Part shown: positions 56,212 to 64,000 of the stretch, piece by piece
Layout of the letters: the number at the start of each line of letters is the position of its first letter
Numbering within the stretch: the first letter of the stretch is position 1
NCBI RefSeq assembly: GCF_036855935.1
Contig: NZ_JASPFK010000001.1
Coordinates: 1,924,501 to 1,988,500 of the forward strand
Reading direction: 5' to 3'
Length of the DNA stretch: 64,000 bases
Origin: Sphingomonas sp. LR60
GTDB taxonomy: Bacteria > Pseudomonadota > Alphaproteobacteria > Sphingomonadales > Sphingomonadaceae
Notes under the pieces: model-generated
What the model saw: the letters and a program-made list of their open reading frames with translations, nothing else
Database searches by the model: none
Told to the model about the DNA's origin: nothing
Translations under genes and position numbers: made by a program

Positions 56212-58034
56212 TTATTCGACCGTTACGCTCTTCGCGAGGTTGCGCGGCTGGTCGACGTCCGTCCCCTTTGCGACTGCGACATGATAGGCCAGCAACTGCA
56301 CCGGCACCGCATAGACGATCGGCGCGATCAGCGGATGAACCTTCGGCATGGTGATCGTCGCAACGCACCCTTCGCCCGCTGCCTCGACCCCGTCATAGTC
56401 GCTGATGAGCAGGACTTTTCCGCCGCGTGCCTGCACTTCCTGCATGTTGCTGACAGTCTTGTCGAACAGCGGCCCGGAAGGCGCTATCACCACGACAGGA
56501 ACATTCTCGTCGATCAATGCGATCGGCCCGTGCTTCATCTCGCCCGCCGCATAACCTTCGGCATGGATGTAGCTGATTTCCTTGAGCTTTAACGCGCCCT
56601 CCAGCGCCAGCGGATAATCGGTCCCGCGCCCCAGATACAGCACGTCGCGCGCGCCAGCGATCACCCCGGCGATCGCCTCGATCGACTCGTCATAAGCGAG
56701 CGCGCCGTTGATCGCGGCAGGTGCCTCGGCGAGCTGCCGGACGATGTTCCGCTCCTCGCTCTCGCTCAGCCGCCCCTTCGCCTTGGCGAGGTTCGCGGCC
56801 AGCGCCGCCAGCACGGAAAGCTGACAGGAGAATGCCTTGGTAGAGGCGACGCCGATCTCCGGCCCGGCGTGGGTCGGCAGCAGCAGATCGGCCTCGCGCG
56901 CCATCGTGCTGGTCGGTACGTTGACCACCACTGCGATCGTCTGCTTCTCCAACCGTGCATGACGCAGTGCAGCCAGCGTATCAGCAGTCTCCCCGGACTG
57001 GCTGATAAACAAGGCCAACCCGCCCTCTTCCATCACCGGCGCGCGGTAGCGGAACTCGCTGGCGACATCGAGATCGACCGGCACGCGCGCGAATTGCTCG
57101 AACCAATATTTGGCGACCATCCCCGCGTAGAAGCTGGTCCCGCACGCCACGATCGTCACGCGCTTGATGCCCGACAGGTCGAAGTCCGGGATCGGCAACA
57201 CGATCTTGCCCTCGAACCGCTGAAGGTAGCTGCGCAGCGTCTGCGCGACCACGATCGGCTGTTCGTAGATCTCCTTCTGCATGAAGTGGCGGTGATTACC
57301 CTTGTCGATCAACGCGCCAGTGACGCCCGAGATCGTGACCGGCCGCTCGACCGGCTGGTTGTCGCGGTCATAGACCTGCGTGCCGTCGCGAGCGCAGACC
57401 ACCCAGTCGCCCTCTTCCAGATACGCGATCCGCTGCGTCAACGGCGCCAGCGCCAGCGCGTCCGAGCCGAGATAGGTCTCGTCGTCACCGCAACCGACCA
57501 CCAGCGGCGAGCCGAGCCGTGCGCCGATCAGCAACTCCGGGTGGCTGCGGAACAGGATCGCCAGCGCGAACGCGCCATGCAGCCGCGGCAGCACCTCACG
57601 CACCGCCTCGATCGGCGACTTCCCGCCCTCGACCTGTTCGCTGATCAGGTGCGCGACAACCTCGGTGTCGGTTTCGCTGGTGAACACCCGACCACGCGTT
57701 TGAAGTTCTTCGCGCAACGGCTTGAAATTCTCGATGATCCCATTGTGGACGACCGCAACCTCGTTCGTCGCGTGCGGGTGCGCATTGTTGGTGGTCGGGC
57801 CCCATGCGTTGCCCAGCGCGTGTGCGCGATGCCGGTCGTACCAGGCAACGGGTGCGCGGCGAGCTCCTTGCCGAGATTGACCAGCTTGCCCGACGCGCGC
57901 CGCCGCTCGATCGCGCCATCGACGATGGTCGCGATCCCGGCGGAGTCATAACCGCGATATTCGAGCCGCCTCAGCCCGTCGAGCAAGCGATCGGCCACAT
58001 CATCATGGCCCAGGATACCGACGATACCGCACAT
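56212..58034 (-). pseudogene. glmS: Glutamine-fructose-6-phosphate aminotransferase, frameshifted as sequenced (probably intact in life)
   Basis: The first frame starts [20 protein letters not shown] with the catalytic Cys and has [10 protein letters not shown] and [10 protein letters not shown]. The second frame continues with the rest of the glutaminase domain ([15 protein letters not shown]) and both isomerase domains: CGTSFYAGMVAKYWFEQ, ISQSGETADTLAALRHA, and the C-terminal AKSVTVE. Adding one base in the ggg/cccc run at 57797-57803 gives [12 protein letters not shown]. The enzyme makes glucosamine-6-phosphate for peptidoglycan and LPS and is usually essential, so a sequencing error is the likeliest cause. 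It follows glmU with one base between them. Confidence 0.93.
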
Positions 58035-58035
58035 C

Positions 58036-59385
58036 TTACTTGTCGCCCTTCTTCTTGGCCGTCATCGCCTCGCGAAAGCGCTTCGCCCAGCCGCGGCGCT
58101 CTTCCTGCCGGCCACGCGCCAAGGCAAGTGAATCCGCGGTAACATCGCGGACAACAACGGAACCCGCGCCGACGATCGCCCCCGCACCCACCGACACCGG
58201 CGCGACCAGTGCGCTGTTCGATCCCACGAACGCGCCCTCGCCGATCACCGTGCGATATTTGAAGAAGCCGTCGTAATTGCAGGTGATCGTTCCCGCACCG
58301 ATGTTCGCGCGTGCGCCAACCTCGGCGTCGCCGATGTACGACAAGTGATTGACCTTCGCCCCGACGCCGATGGTCGCCTTCTTGATCTCGACGAAATTTC
58401 CGACCTTGGCGCTCTCGGCCAGCACCGCGCCCGGCCGCAGCCGCGCATAGGGGCCGACATCAGCGTGCACGCCTACCGTCGCGCCCTCCAGATGGCTGAA
58501 CGCGCGGATCGTCGCACCATCGGCGACCGATACGCCAGGGCCGAACACCACGTTCGGCTCGATCATCACGTCGCGCCCGAGGCGCGTATCATGCGCGAAC
58601 CACACCGTTTCCGGTGCGATCAACGTCGCGCCATCCGCCATCGCCTGCGCACGCCGCGCCTGCTGCCACATCGCCTCGACCGCCGCGAGTTCGCCACGGC
58701 TGTTGACGCCCGTCACCTCCTCGGCGCTCGCCTCCACGACCACCGCCGCACCCGACAGCTCGACCACATCGGTCAGATAATATTCGCCCGCCGCATTGTC
58801 GTTGCCGAGCCGCGCGAGCAGATCGAACAGCAACTCACCCCGGGCCGCCATCAAGCCGGAATTGCACAGCTTTACCGCACGTTCGGCGGCGTCGGCATCC
58901 TTATACTCGACGATCTTCTCCAGCCGGTCGCCGCCCTCAGCGACGATCAGCCGGCCGTAAGCGCCCGCATCGGCAGGCCGGAAGCCCAGCACCACCACCG
59001 CGGGGGCATCATCGGAATCGAGCCGCTCGATCATCGCGCGCATCGTCTCCGGGCGCACCAACGGCACGTCGCCATAGAGGATCAGCACGTCGCCCGTGAA
59101 GCCTGCCAGCGCCTCGCGCGCCTGCATCACCGCATGGCCGGTGCCGAGCTGCTCGGCCTGCACCGCGATCTTCGCCCCCAGCGGCGTCACCGCCGCGTCA
59201 ACCTGCTCGCGCCCGGCCCCCGTCACCACCACCGTCCGGTCGGGCGACAGCGTCGCAGCGGAGGCGAGCAGATGCAGCAACATCGGTCGCCCGGCGATCG
59301 GGTGCAGCACCTTGTGCAGATCGGACTTCATGCGGGTGCCCCTGCCCGCGGCGAGGACGACGACGGCGATGTTACGGCTCGACAT
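58036..59385 (-). CDS. glmU: Bifunctional GlcNAc-1-P uridylyltransferase / GlcN-1-P acetyltransferase
   Basis: The 449-residue enzyme makes UDP-GlcNAc. The N-terminal pyrophosphorylase has [43 protein letters not shown] and [10 protein letters not shown]. The C-terminal left-handed beta-helix has repeated hexapeptides ([20 protein letters not shown], then [20 protein letters not shown]). The start at 59385 gives the family N-terminus. It is directly upstream of glmS, so the operon supplies two steps of the same pathway. Confidence 0.97.
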   Translation of the reverse strand: MSSRNIAVVVLAAGRGTRMKSDLHKVLHPIAGRPMLLHLLASAATLSPDRTVVVTGAGREQVDAAVTPLGAKIAVQAEQLGTGHAVMQAREALAGFTGDVLILYGDVPLVRPETMRAMIERLDSDDAPAVVVLGFRPADAGAYGRLIVAEGGDRLEKIVEYKDADAAERAVKLCNSGLMAARGELLFDLLARLGNDNAAGEYYLTDVVELSGAAVVVEASAEEVTGVNSRGELAAVEAMWQQARRAQAMADGATLIAPETVWFAHDTRLGRDVMIEPNVVFGPGVSVADGATIRAFSHLEGATVGVHADVGPYARLRPGAVLAESAKVGNFVEIKKATIGVGAKVNHLSYIGDAEVGARANIGAGTITCNYDGFFKYRTVIGEGAFVGSNSALVAPVSVGAGAIVGAGSVVVRDVTADSLALARGRQEERRGWAKRFREAMTAKKKGDK

Positions 59386-59447
59386 GGCGCCTGCCCTGCC
59401 ACCCTTTGCTTGCCAATTCCAGTATCGCACGGCAACGCCCGCAACTG

Positions 59448-60119
59448 ATGACTGACTTCCCCTTCCACATCGTCGGGTTCGATCTCGACGGCACCTTGCT
59501 CGACACGTCGGGCGATCTCGCCGCGGCACTCAACCACGCGCTCGCCAGTGCCGACCGCCCGACCCTGTCGGTCGAACAGGTCAAGCCGATGATCGGCGGT
59601 GGTGCCCGCCACATGCTCGCGCAGGGCATGGCGGCCACCGGCGGCTGCACCGACGCCGAACTCGACGTGCTGCAACGCCGGCTGCTCGACTATTATCAGG
59701 CGAACATCGCGGTCCTCACCCGCCCCTTCCCGCATGCCCTCGACACGCTCGACCAACTCGCCGCGCGGGGCGTGACGCTGGCGATCGTCACCAACAAGCT
59801 CGAGACGCTCGCCCGTCAGATCCTCGACGATCTCGGGCTCATCGAACGCTTCGCCACGATCATCGGCGGCGATACGATGGGCCCCGGCAACGGCAAGCCT
59901 TCGCGCGTGCCGATCGACGCGATGGTCGAGCGCTGCGGCGGCGGACGCGCCGTGTTCGTCGGTGACTCGATCTACGACATCACCGCCGCGCACGCCGCAG
60001 GACTGCCCGCGATCGCCTGCTCGTACGGGTTCCTGATGCAGCCGGTCGAGGAGCTGGGCGCCGAGTTGGTGATCGACAGCTTCGCGGACCTGATCCCCGC
60101 GCTGGAGCGACTGGCATGA
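59448..60119 (+). CDS. gph: HAD-family phosphatase, phosphoglycolate phosphatase-like
   Basis: The 223-residue protein has the four HAD motifs: VGFDLDGTLLDTSGDLA (nucleophile Asp), LAIVTNKLETLARQIL, GKPSRVPIDAM with the Lys, and VFVGDSIYDITAAHAAGLP. The set is that of Gph, which removes phosphate from 2-phosphoglycolate, but other small phosphoesters are possible. The ATG at 59448 is chosen by homology; its stop overlaps the start of the VanZ-like gene. It is divergent from glmU. Confidence 0.88.
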   Translation: MTDFPFHIVGFDLDGTLLDTSGDLAAALNHALASADRPTLSVEQVKPMIGGGARHMLAQGMAATGGCTDAELDVLQRRLLDYYQANIAVLTRPFPHALDTLDQLAARGVTLAIVTNKLETLARQILDDLGLIERFATIIGGDTMGPGNGKPSRVPIDAMVERCGGGRAVFVGDSIYDITAAHAAGLPAIACSYGFLMQPVEELGAELVIDSFADLIPALERLA

Positions 60120-60463
60120 CCGAGACGCGCGTCCCGTGGCTCGTCGCCCTGATCGTGGCGACCGTCTTTGCCGTTAGCATGGCGTTGACGCCGCATCCGG
60201 TGCCGATCGCCGAGGTGGGCGACAAATGGCAGCATATGGCGGCGTTCGGCACGCTCACCCTGCTGTCGGTATTCGCCTTTCCGACCAGCTCGCTGCTGCG
60301 GATCGGCGAGCGGTTGTCGTTCCTTGGTGCGATGATCGAGGTGTTGCAGTCGATCCCCGCGCTGCACCGCGATTGCGACATCATGGACTGGGTGGCGGAC
60401 ACGACGATCATCGTCGGGGTGCTGATCGTCGTACGGATCGGGCGCGGGATGCAGGACCGCTGA
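60116..60463 (+). CDS. VanZ-like small membrane protein
   Basis: The 115-residue product has three or four hydrophobic segments (WLVALIVATVFAVSMAL, LTLLSVFAFP, ADTTIIVGVLIVV) and the VanZ-type loop GDKWQHMAAFGTLTLLS with H and F, followed by RIGERLSFLGAMIEVLQSIP and DCDIMDWVADT. VanZ-like proteins are poorly understood; the type member gives teicoplanin resistance. It overlaps gph by four bases. Confidence 0.75.
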   Translation: MTETRVPWLVALIVATVFAVSMALTPHPVPIAEVGDKWQHMAAFGTLTLLSVFAFPTSSLLRIGERLSFLGAMIEVLQSIPALHRDCDIMDWVADTTIIVGVLIVVRIGRGMQDR

Positions 60464-60500
60464 AACGGTCTGCCTTTCGTCACACGGCTGCGCTATCGCG

Positions 60501-61710
60501 GTGCGTGTGATCGACGAACTTCCCTTGCGCGCCTGGCTGGCGGTGGCGATTGCCGCCGCGACGGCCGCAGTGGTCTTCCTGTTGTCGCGCGATGGCCAGG
60601 TCGCGCTGGCGGCGCTGGCCGGAGGGGCCGCGCTAGTCGTCATCATCGCCACCATCCCGGAAGAGCAGGCCGCCGAGGCCGACGAAGCGCCCGCCAGCCA
60701 GCATGACCTGCCCGCCGCCGCAATCGTCGAGGCGGTCTCGGAGCCGGTGCTGGTGTTGCGCGGCGGGCGTGTCGCGCTCGCCAATGTCGCGGCCCGGACC
60801 CTCCTGGGCGCGCATATCGTCGGCGAGGATGCCCGCGTCGCGATCCGCCACCCCGGCGCCGCCGCGCATCTGGTGGAGGACGTGACCCAGCCGGTCGACC
60901 TTGTCGGTATCGGCACGCTGGATCAACGTTGGGAGATGCGCGCCGCGGCGATCGGACAGGACGCCCGGCTGGTGCAACTGGTCGACCGCACCGGGCAGCA
61001 CGCCGCCGAGAAGATGCGCGTCGATTTCGTCGCAAACGCCAGCCACGAACTGCGCACACCGCTCGCCTCGATCCTGGGCTATGTCGAGACGCTGGCCGAC
61101 GAGGCGGGTGACGATCCGGAGCTGCGCAAGCGCTTCCTCGCGATCGTCTTCGACGAGGCCCGCCGCATGGAGCGGCTGGTCGAAGACCTGATGAGTCTCT
61201 CCCGAGATCGAGGCGGAGAAGTTTCGCGAGCTGCGTGCTGCAGTCGACCTCGCCGATCTAACGCAGGAGGCGTGTGACGCGCTCATCACCACGCATGGCG
61301 ATCGCGGCGAGGACATTCATCTCGACATCGCCGAGGATCTGCCGCCCGTCACCGGCGATCCGATCCAGTTGTCGCAGCTGATCCACAATCTGATCGGCAA
61401 CGCGATGAAGTACGGGCGCGCCGGCACCCCGGTCGAGGTGTCGTTGTGGACGCAGGCGCAGAACGTCTGCCTGCGCGTCGCAGATCATGGCGACGGGATT
61501 CCACCCGAGCATCTTCCGCGGCTTACCGAGCGCTTCTACCGCGTCGACCCCGGTCGCAGCCGTTCGATCGGCGGCACCGGGCTGGGCTTGGCGATCGTCA
61601 AGCATATCGTCGAGCGCCATCGCGGCCGGCTCGACATCGCAAGCACGGTCGGCGTCGGTACACGCGTCACGGTCACGCTGCCCGCCCCGGCACCGAAGCC
61701 GCTGTCATGA
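60501..61710 (+). pseudogene. phoR: Phosphate regulon sensor histidine kinase PhoR, frameshifted as sequenced
   Basis: The first frame (GTG start) has two transmembrane helices near the N-terminus, a PAS-like domain (about residues 70-160) and the HisKA box VDFVANASHELRTPLASILG with the phospho-acceptor His, ending EDLMSLSR. The second frame continues IEAEKF, then N-box LIHNLIGNAMKYGRAG, DHGDGIPPEHLPRL and GGTGLGLAIVKHIVERHRG. The frames join if one base is removed (or two added) at about 61201-61206. PhoR controls the Pho regulon through PhoB. Position before pstS and pstC supports the identity. The lesion may be a sequencing error. Confidence 0.9.
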
Positions 61711-61730
61711 AGGCGTAACCTCTATGTCAC
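61702..61730 (+). promoter_or_regulatory. Candidate Pho box (PhoB-binding site) upstream of pstS
   Basis: Three 7-base units at 11-base spacing: CTGTCAT (61702-61708), GCGTAAC (61713-61719) and ATGTCAC (61724-61730), separated by four bases each. The Pho box is built of CTGTCAT-like direct repeats at this spacing; the first unit is perfect, the second poor and the third good. It overlaps the phoR stop and lies 54 bases before the pstS ATG. Confidence 0.5.
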
Positions 61731-61783
61731 ACGGCGCGCTGCACGAGGGCTGCCGTGTCGGCGAACGCCCGTGTGGGGGATTC

Positions 61784-62848
61784 ATGTCGCGCTTCGTCCA
61801 GGCGCTTGCAGCCATGCTGCCGCTCGCCGTGGCGTGCGGGCTGGCAGCGTGCGTCGATCAGGCGGCGGGCGGCGGCGCTGGCGCGCGGGACCAGATTCGC
61901 GCGGTTGGTTCTTCCACCGTCTACCCCTTCACGACGATCGTAGCGGAGCGCTTTCTCGCCACGGTACCACAGGCCCGCCCACCGGTGATCGAATCGACCG
62001 GCACCGGCGCGGGTATCCGCTTGTTCTGCGCCGGGATCGGCGCCGCACACCCCGATCTTGTCGATGCGTCGCGCCGCCTGCGTCGCAGCGAATATGCGGA
62101 ATGCGCGCGCCATGGCGTTGACCAGATCCTGGAGGTGCAGATCGGCATCGACGGCATCGCCTTCGCCGAGGCACTGCAGGGACCCGGTATGACGCTGACC
62201 CCGGCCGACATCTATCGCGCGCTCGCCGCCACGCCGCTCGGCCGGCGCAATCGCGCGCGGCTGTGGCGCGACGTGAACCCGGCGCTGCCCGCGATCCCGA
62301 TCCAGGTGTATGGCCCGCCGGCTACCAGCGGCACTCGCGATGCACTTGCGGAGCTGATCCTCGCCAAGGGCTGCGAGGCGGTCGAGCCGGACACGGTCGG
62401 ATTGCACGACCGTGATCCGAACGCCTTTGCGACCCGCTGCCAGCGGCTTCGCGAGGACGGCGCCTATGTCGATGCCGGTGAGAACGACAATCTGATCGTC
62501 CAGAAGCTGCGCTCCAACCCCAATGCGCTCGGCATCTTCGGCTACGGCTATCTCGAACAGAATGCCGGCGTCGTTCGCGGCGTGCCGTTGAACGGCGTCG
62601 CTCCCACCTATGCGACGATCGCCAGCGGCGCCTATCCGGGCGCGCGCCCGTTGTTCATCTACGTCAAGAAGGCGCACCTGCGCGCCATCCCCGGGCTGCG
62701 CGCGTTCCTGCGCCAATATGCGACATTGTGGGGCGCGAACGGGCCGCTCGTGAAGCGCGGGCTGATCGCCACACCCTTGCCAGTCCAGCGCCGTGCCGCA
62801 GCGATCATCGCCAGCGAAACCGCGCTCGACCCGCGCGAGCTGCACTGA
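61784..62848 (+). CDS. pstS: Phosphate ABC transporter substrate-binding lipoprotein
   Basis: The 354-residue protein starts with a signal peptide ending in a lipobox (AVACGLAACVDQ), so it is probably anchored outside the inner membrane. The mature part has IRAVGSSTVYPFTTIVAERF, TGTGAGIRLFCAGIG, the phosphate-binding GPPATSGTRDALAELIL and NALGIFGYGYLEQNAG. It delivers phosphate to PstCAB. The ATG at 61784 follows GGGGGA; its stop overlaps the pstC start (TGATG). Confidence 0.93.
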   Translation: MSRFVQALAAMLPLAVACGLAACVDQAAGGGAGARDQIRAVGSSTVYPFTTIVAERFLATVPQARPPVIESTGTGAGIRLFCAGIGAAHPDLVDASRRLRRSEYAECARHGVDQILEVQIGIDGIAFAEALQGPGMTLTPADIYRALAATPLGRRNRARLWRDVNPALPAIPIQVYGPPATSGTRDALAELILAKGCEAVEPDTVGLHDRDPNAFATRCQRLREDGAYVDAGENDNLIVQKLRSNPNALGIFGYGYLEQNAGVVRGVPLNGVAPTYATIASGAYPGARPLFIYVKKAHLRAIPGLRAFLRQYATLWGANGPLVKRGLIATPLPVQRRAAAIIASETALDPRELH

Positions 62849-64000
62849 TGTCGGCGCTCGCGCTCCTGTTCCTGATCGCGGCGCTCGGACTGATCGGCTG
62901 GGTCGTGGCCCGCGCGCGCGCCGTCCGCTTCCGCAGCACGACCACCCGCCGGTTCAGCTCGCTGCCCCAGCATCACGGCTGGTATGTCGCGATGTGGACC
63001 TTGCTGCCCGCGCTGGTGTTCCTCGCGGTCTGGCACTCGGTCGCCCCCGCCTTGGTCACCGACGCGGTCATCGCCACCCCGGCTGCCGCCACGCTGCCAG
63101 CACCGGGGCTGGACCGCGCCGCCATCCTGTCGGAGGCGCGCAACCTCGCCAATGGGGACCCGTGGGGCGCGTTCCACCCGCTGTCGGAACGACTAGCCCC
63201 CGCCTATGCGGCCGCGCAGTCGCGCTATGACCTGATCGCCACCACGATCGCGCTGCTGCTCGCCTTTTCGGGTGGTGCGGTCGCCTTTCTGCGCGTCCGT
63301 CCCGGTTTTTCGGCGCGCTCGCAGGTGGAGCGCGTCGTCATGGGGCTGTTGCTCGTCGCCTCGCTAATCGCGATCCTCACCACAATCGGCATCGTCGCCT
63401 CGCTGCTGGTCGAGAGCGCGCGCTTCTTCCGCATTGTTCCGATTACCGACTTCCTGTTCGGCACGCACTGGAGCCCGCAGGTGATCGACGCGCGCGATCC
63501 CGGCGCGGCGCTGGGCGCGGTGCCGTTGTTCTGGGGCACGTTCTTCATCGGCGCGGTGATCGCGATGGCGGTCGCGGTCCCGCTCGGGTTGATGAGCGCC
63601 ATCTACTTGACGCAATATGCACGCCAGACGACCCGGCGCTGGATGAAGCCGATGCTGGAGATCCTCGCGGGCGTGCCAACCGTCGTCTACGGTTACTTCG
63701 CCGCGCTGACCGTCGCACCGGCGGTGCGCGACCTCGGCGTCGCACTCGGCGTCCGCTGGGCCTCGTCGGAAAGCGCGCTGGCCGCCGGCGTGGTGATGGG
63801 TGTGATGATCATTCCCTTCGTGTCGTCGATGGCCGACGACTCGCTCTCCGCCGTCCCCGCCTCGATGCGCGATGGCAGCCTGGCGATGGGGGCGACCAGT
63901 TCGGAGACGATCCGCCGCGTGCTCGTCCCCGCCGCGTTGCCTGGCGTCGTCGGCGGCGTCTTGCTCGCAGTCAGCCGCGCGATTGGCGAGACGATGATCG
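62848..64000 (+). CDS. pstC: Phosphate ABC transporter permease PstC (3' truncated by window end)
   Basis: The frame is open from the ATG at 62848 to the edge of the window (about 384 residues, no stop). It begins MSALALLFLIAALGLIGWVV, a transmembrane helix, has a long N-terminal region with further helices, and then the permease core: PLFWGTFFIGAVIAMAVAVP, LEILAGVPTVVYGYFAALTV, and the EAA-loop-like MRDGSLAMGATSSETIRRVL followed by SRAIGETM. The extended N-terminus is typical of alphaproteobacterial PstC. With pstS upstream it belongs to the high-affinity phosphate uptake operon. Confidence 0.92.
   Translation, partial: MSALALLFLIAALGLIGWVVARARAVRFRSTTTRRFSSLPQHHGWYVAMWTLLPALVFLAVWHSVAPALVTDAVIATPAAATLPAPGLDRAAILSEARNLANGDPWGAFHPLSERLAPAYAAAQSRYDLIATTIALLLAFSGGAVAFLRVRPGFSARSQVERVVMGLLLVASLIAILTTIGIVASLLVESARFFRIVPITDFLFGTHWSPQVIDARDPGAALGAVPLFWGTFFIGAVIAMAVAVPLGLMSAIYLTQYARQTTRRWMKPMLEILAGVPTVVYGYFAALTVAPAVRDLGVALGVRWASSESALAAGVVMGVMIIPFVSSMADDSLSAVPASMRDGSLAMGATSSETIRRVLVPAALPGVVGGVLLAVSRAIGETMI

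Overview
The window is a stretch of high-GC alphaproteobacterial chromosome, most likely from Sphingomonas or a close sphingomonad. The evidence is the gene set: a PEP-CTERM protein, DUF2332, DUF3597, DUF4169 and DUF2459 proteins, a TonB-dependent receptor, and an ornithine decarboxylase beside a deoxyhypusine-synthase-like enzyme (sphingomonads make homospermidine). Families of short extragenic palindromes typical of the group sit between many genes. Nearly all of it is core chromosome. The clear exception is an AT-richer patch at about 10.76-12.75 kb that looks horizontally acquired.

Layout. 0-5 kb: end of a DedA protein, a thioesterase, then a non-oxidative pentose phosphate cluster (rpiA, tkt, tal) with a nested inverted-repeat element between rpiA and tkt. 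5-10.7 kb: sterol-desaturase-like gene (frameshifted), PEP-CTERM protein, uvrA. 10.8-12.6 kb: broken foreign gene joining a Schlafen-like AlbA_2 domain to an RNA-recognition motif. 12.8-19.5 kb: a coupled HTH-like/DUF3597 pair, GST-BolA, a J-domain protein, a ClpP-like protease, sdhCDA. 19.6-24.7 kb: two soluble chemoreceptors with near-identical signalling domains, an SDR, prmA, DUF2459. 24.9-31 kb: pirin, nusB-DUF4169, a ferritin-like protein, hisG-hisD, DUF2332. 30.7-34.2 kb: a 272-bp tandem duplication carrying a dead copy of the thiL start, then thiL and a proton-pumping pyrophosphatase. 34.6-43 kb: methyltransferase fused to an Mrr-like nuclease domain, dnaX-ebfC, the SRP RNA gene with its promoter, and a two-desulfurase/ferredoxin operon. 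43-47.5 kb: threonine dehydratase, the polyamine pair, tandem 244-bp repeats. 47.6-56.2 kb: two related secreted esterases, an asparagine-synthetase homologue lacking its catalytic signatures, a LacI regulator, a TonB receptor and a flavin monooxygenase. 56.2-64 kb: glmS-glmU, gph, a VanZ-like protein, then phoR-pstS-pstC, which runs off the end.

Several genes work together: rpiA/tkt/tal in pentose phosphate interconversion; hisG/hisD in histidine synthesis; sdhCDA in complex II; dnaX/ebfC in replication and repair; glmS/glmU in UDP-GlcNAc supply; phoR/pstS/pstC in phosphate sensing and uptake.

A caution on quality: eight genes, including the normally essential glmS, carry a single reading-frame break. 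Six of these are repaired by adding one base to a short single-base run. That pattern points to uncorrected sequencing indels at least as much as to real pseudogenes, so these entries are typed as pseudogenes 'as sequenced'.
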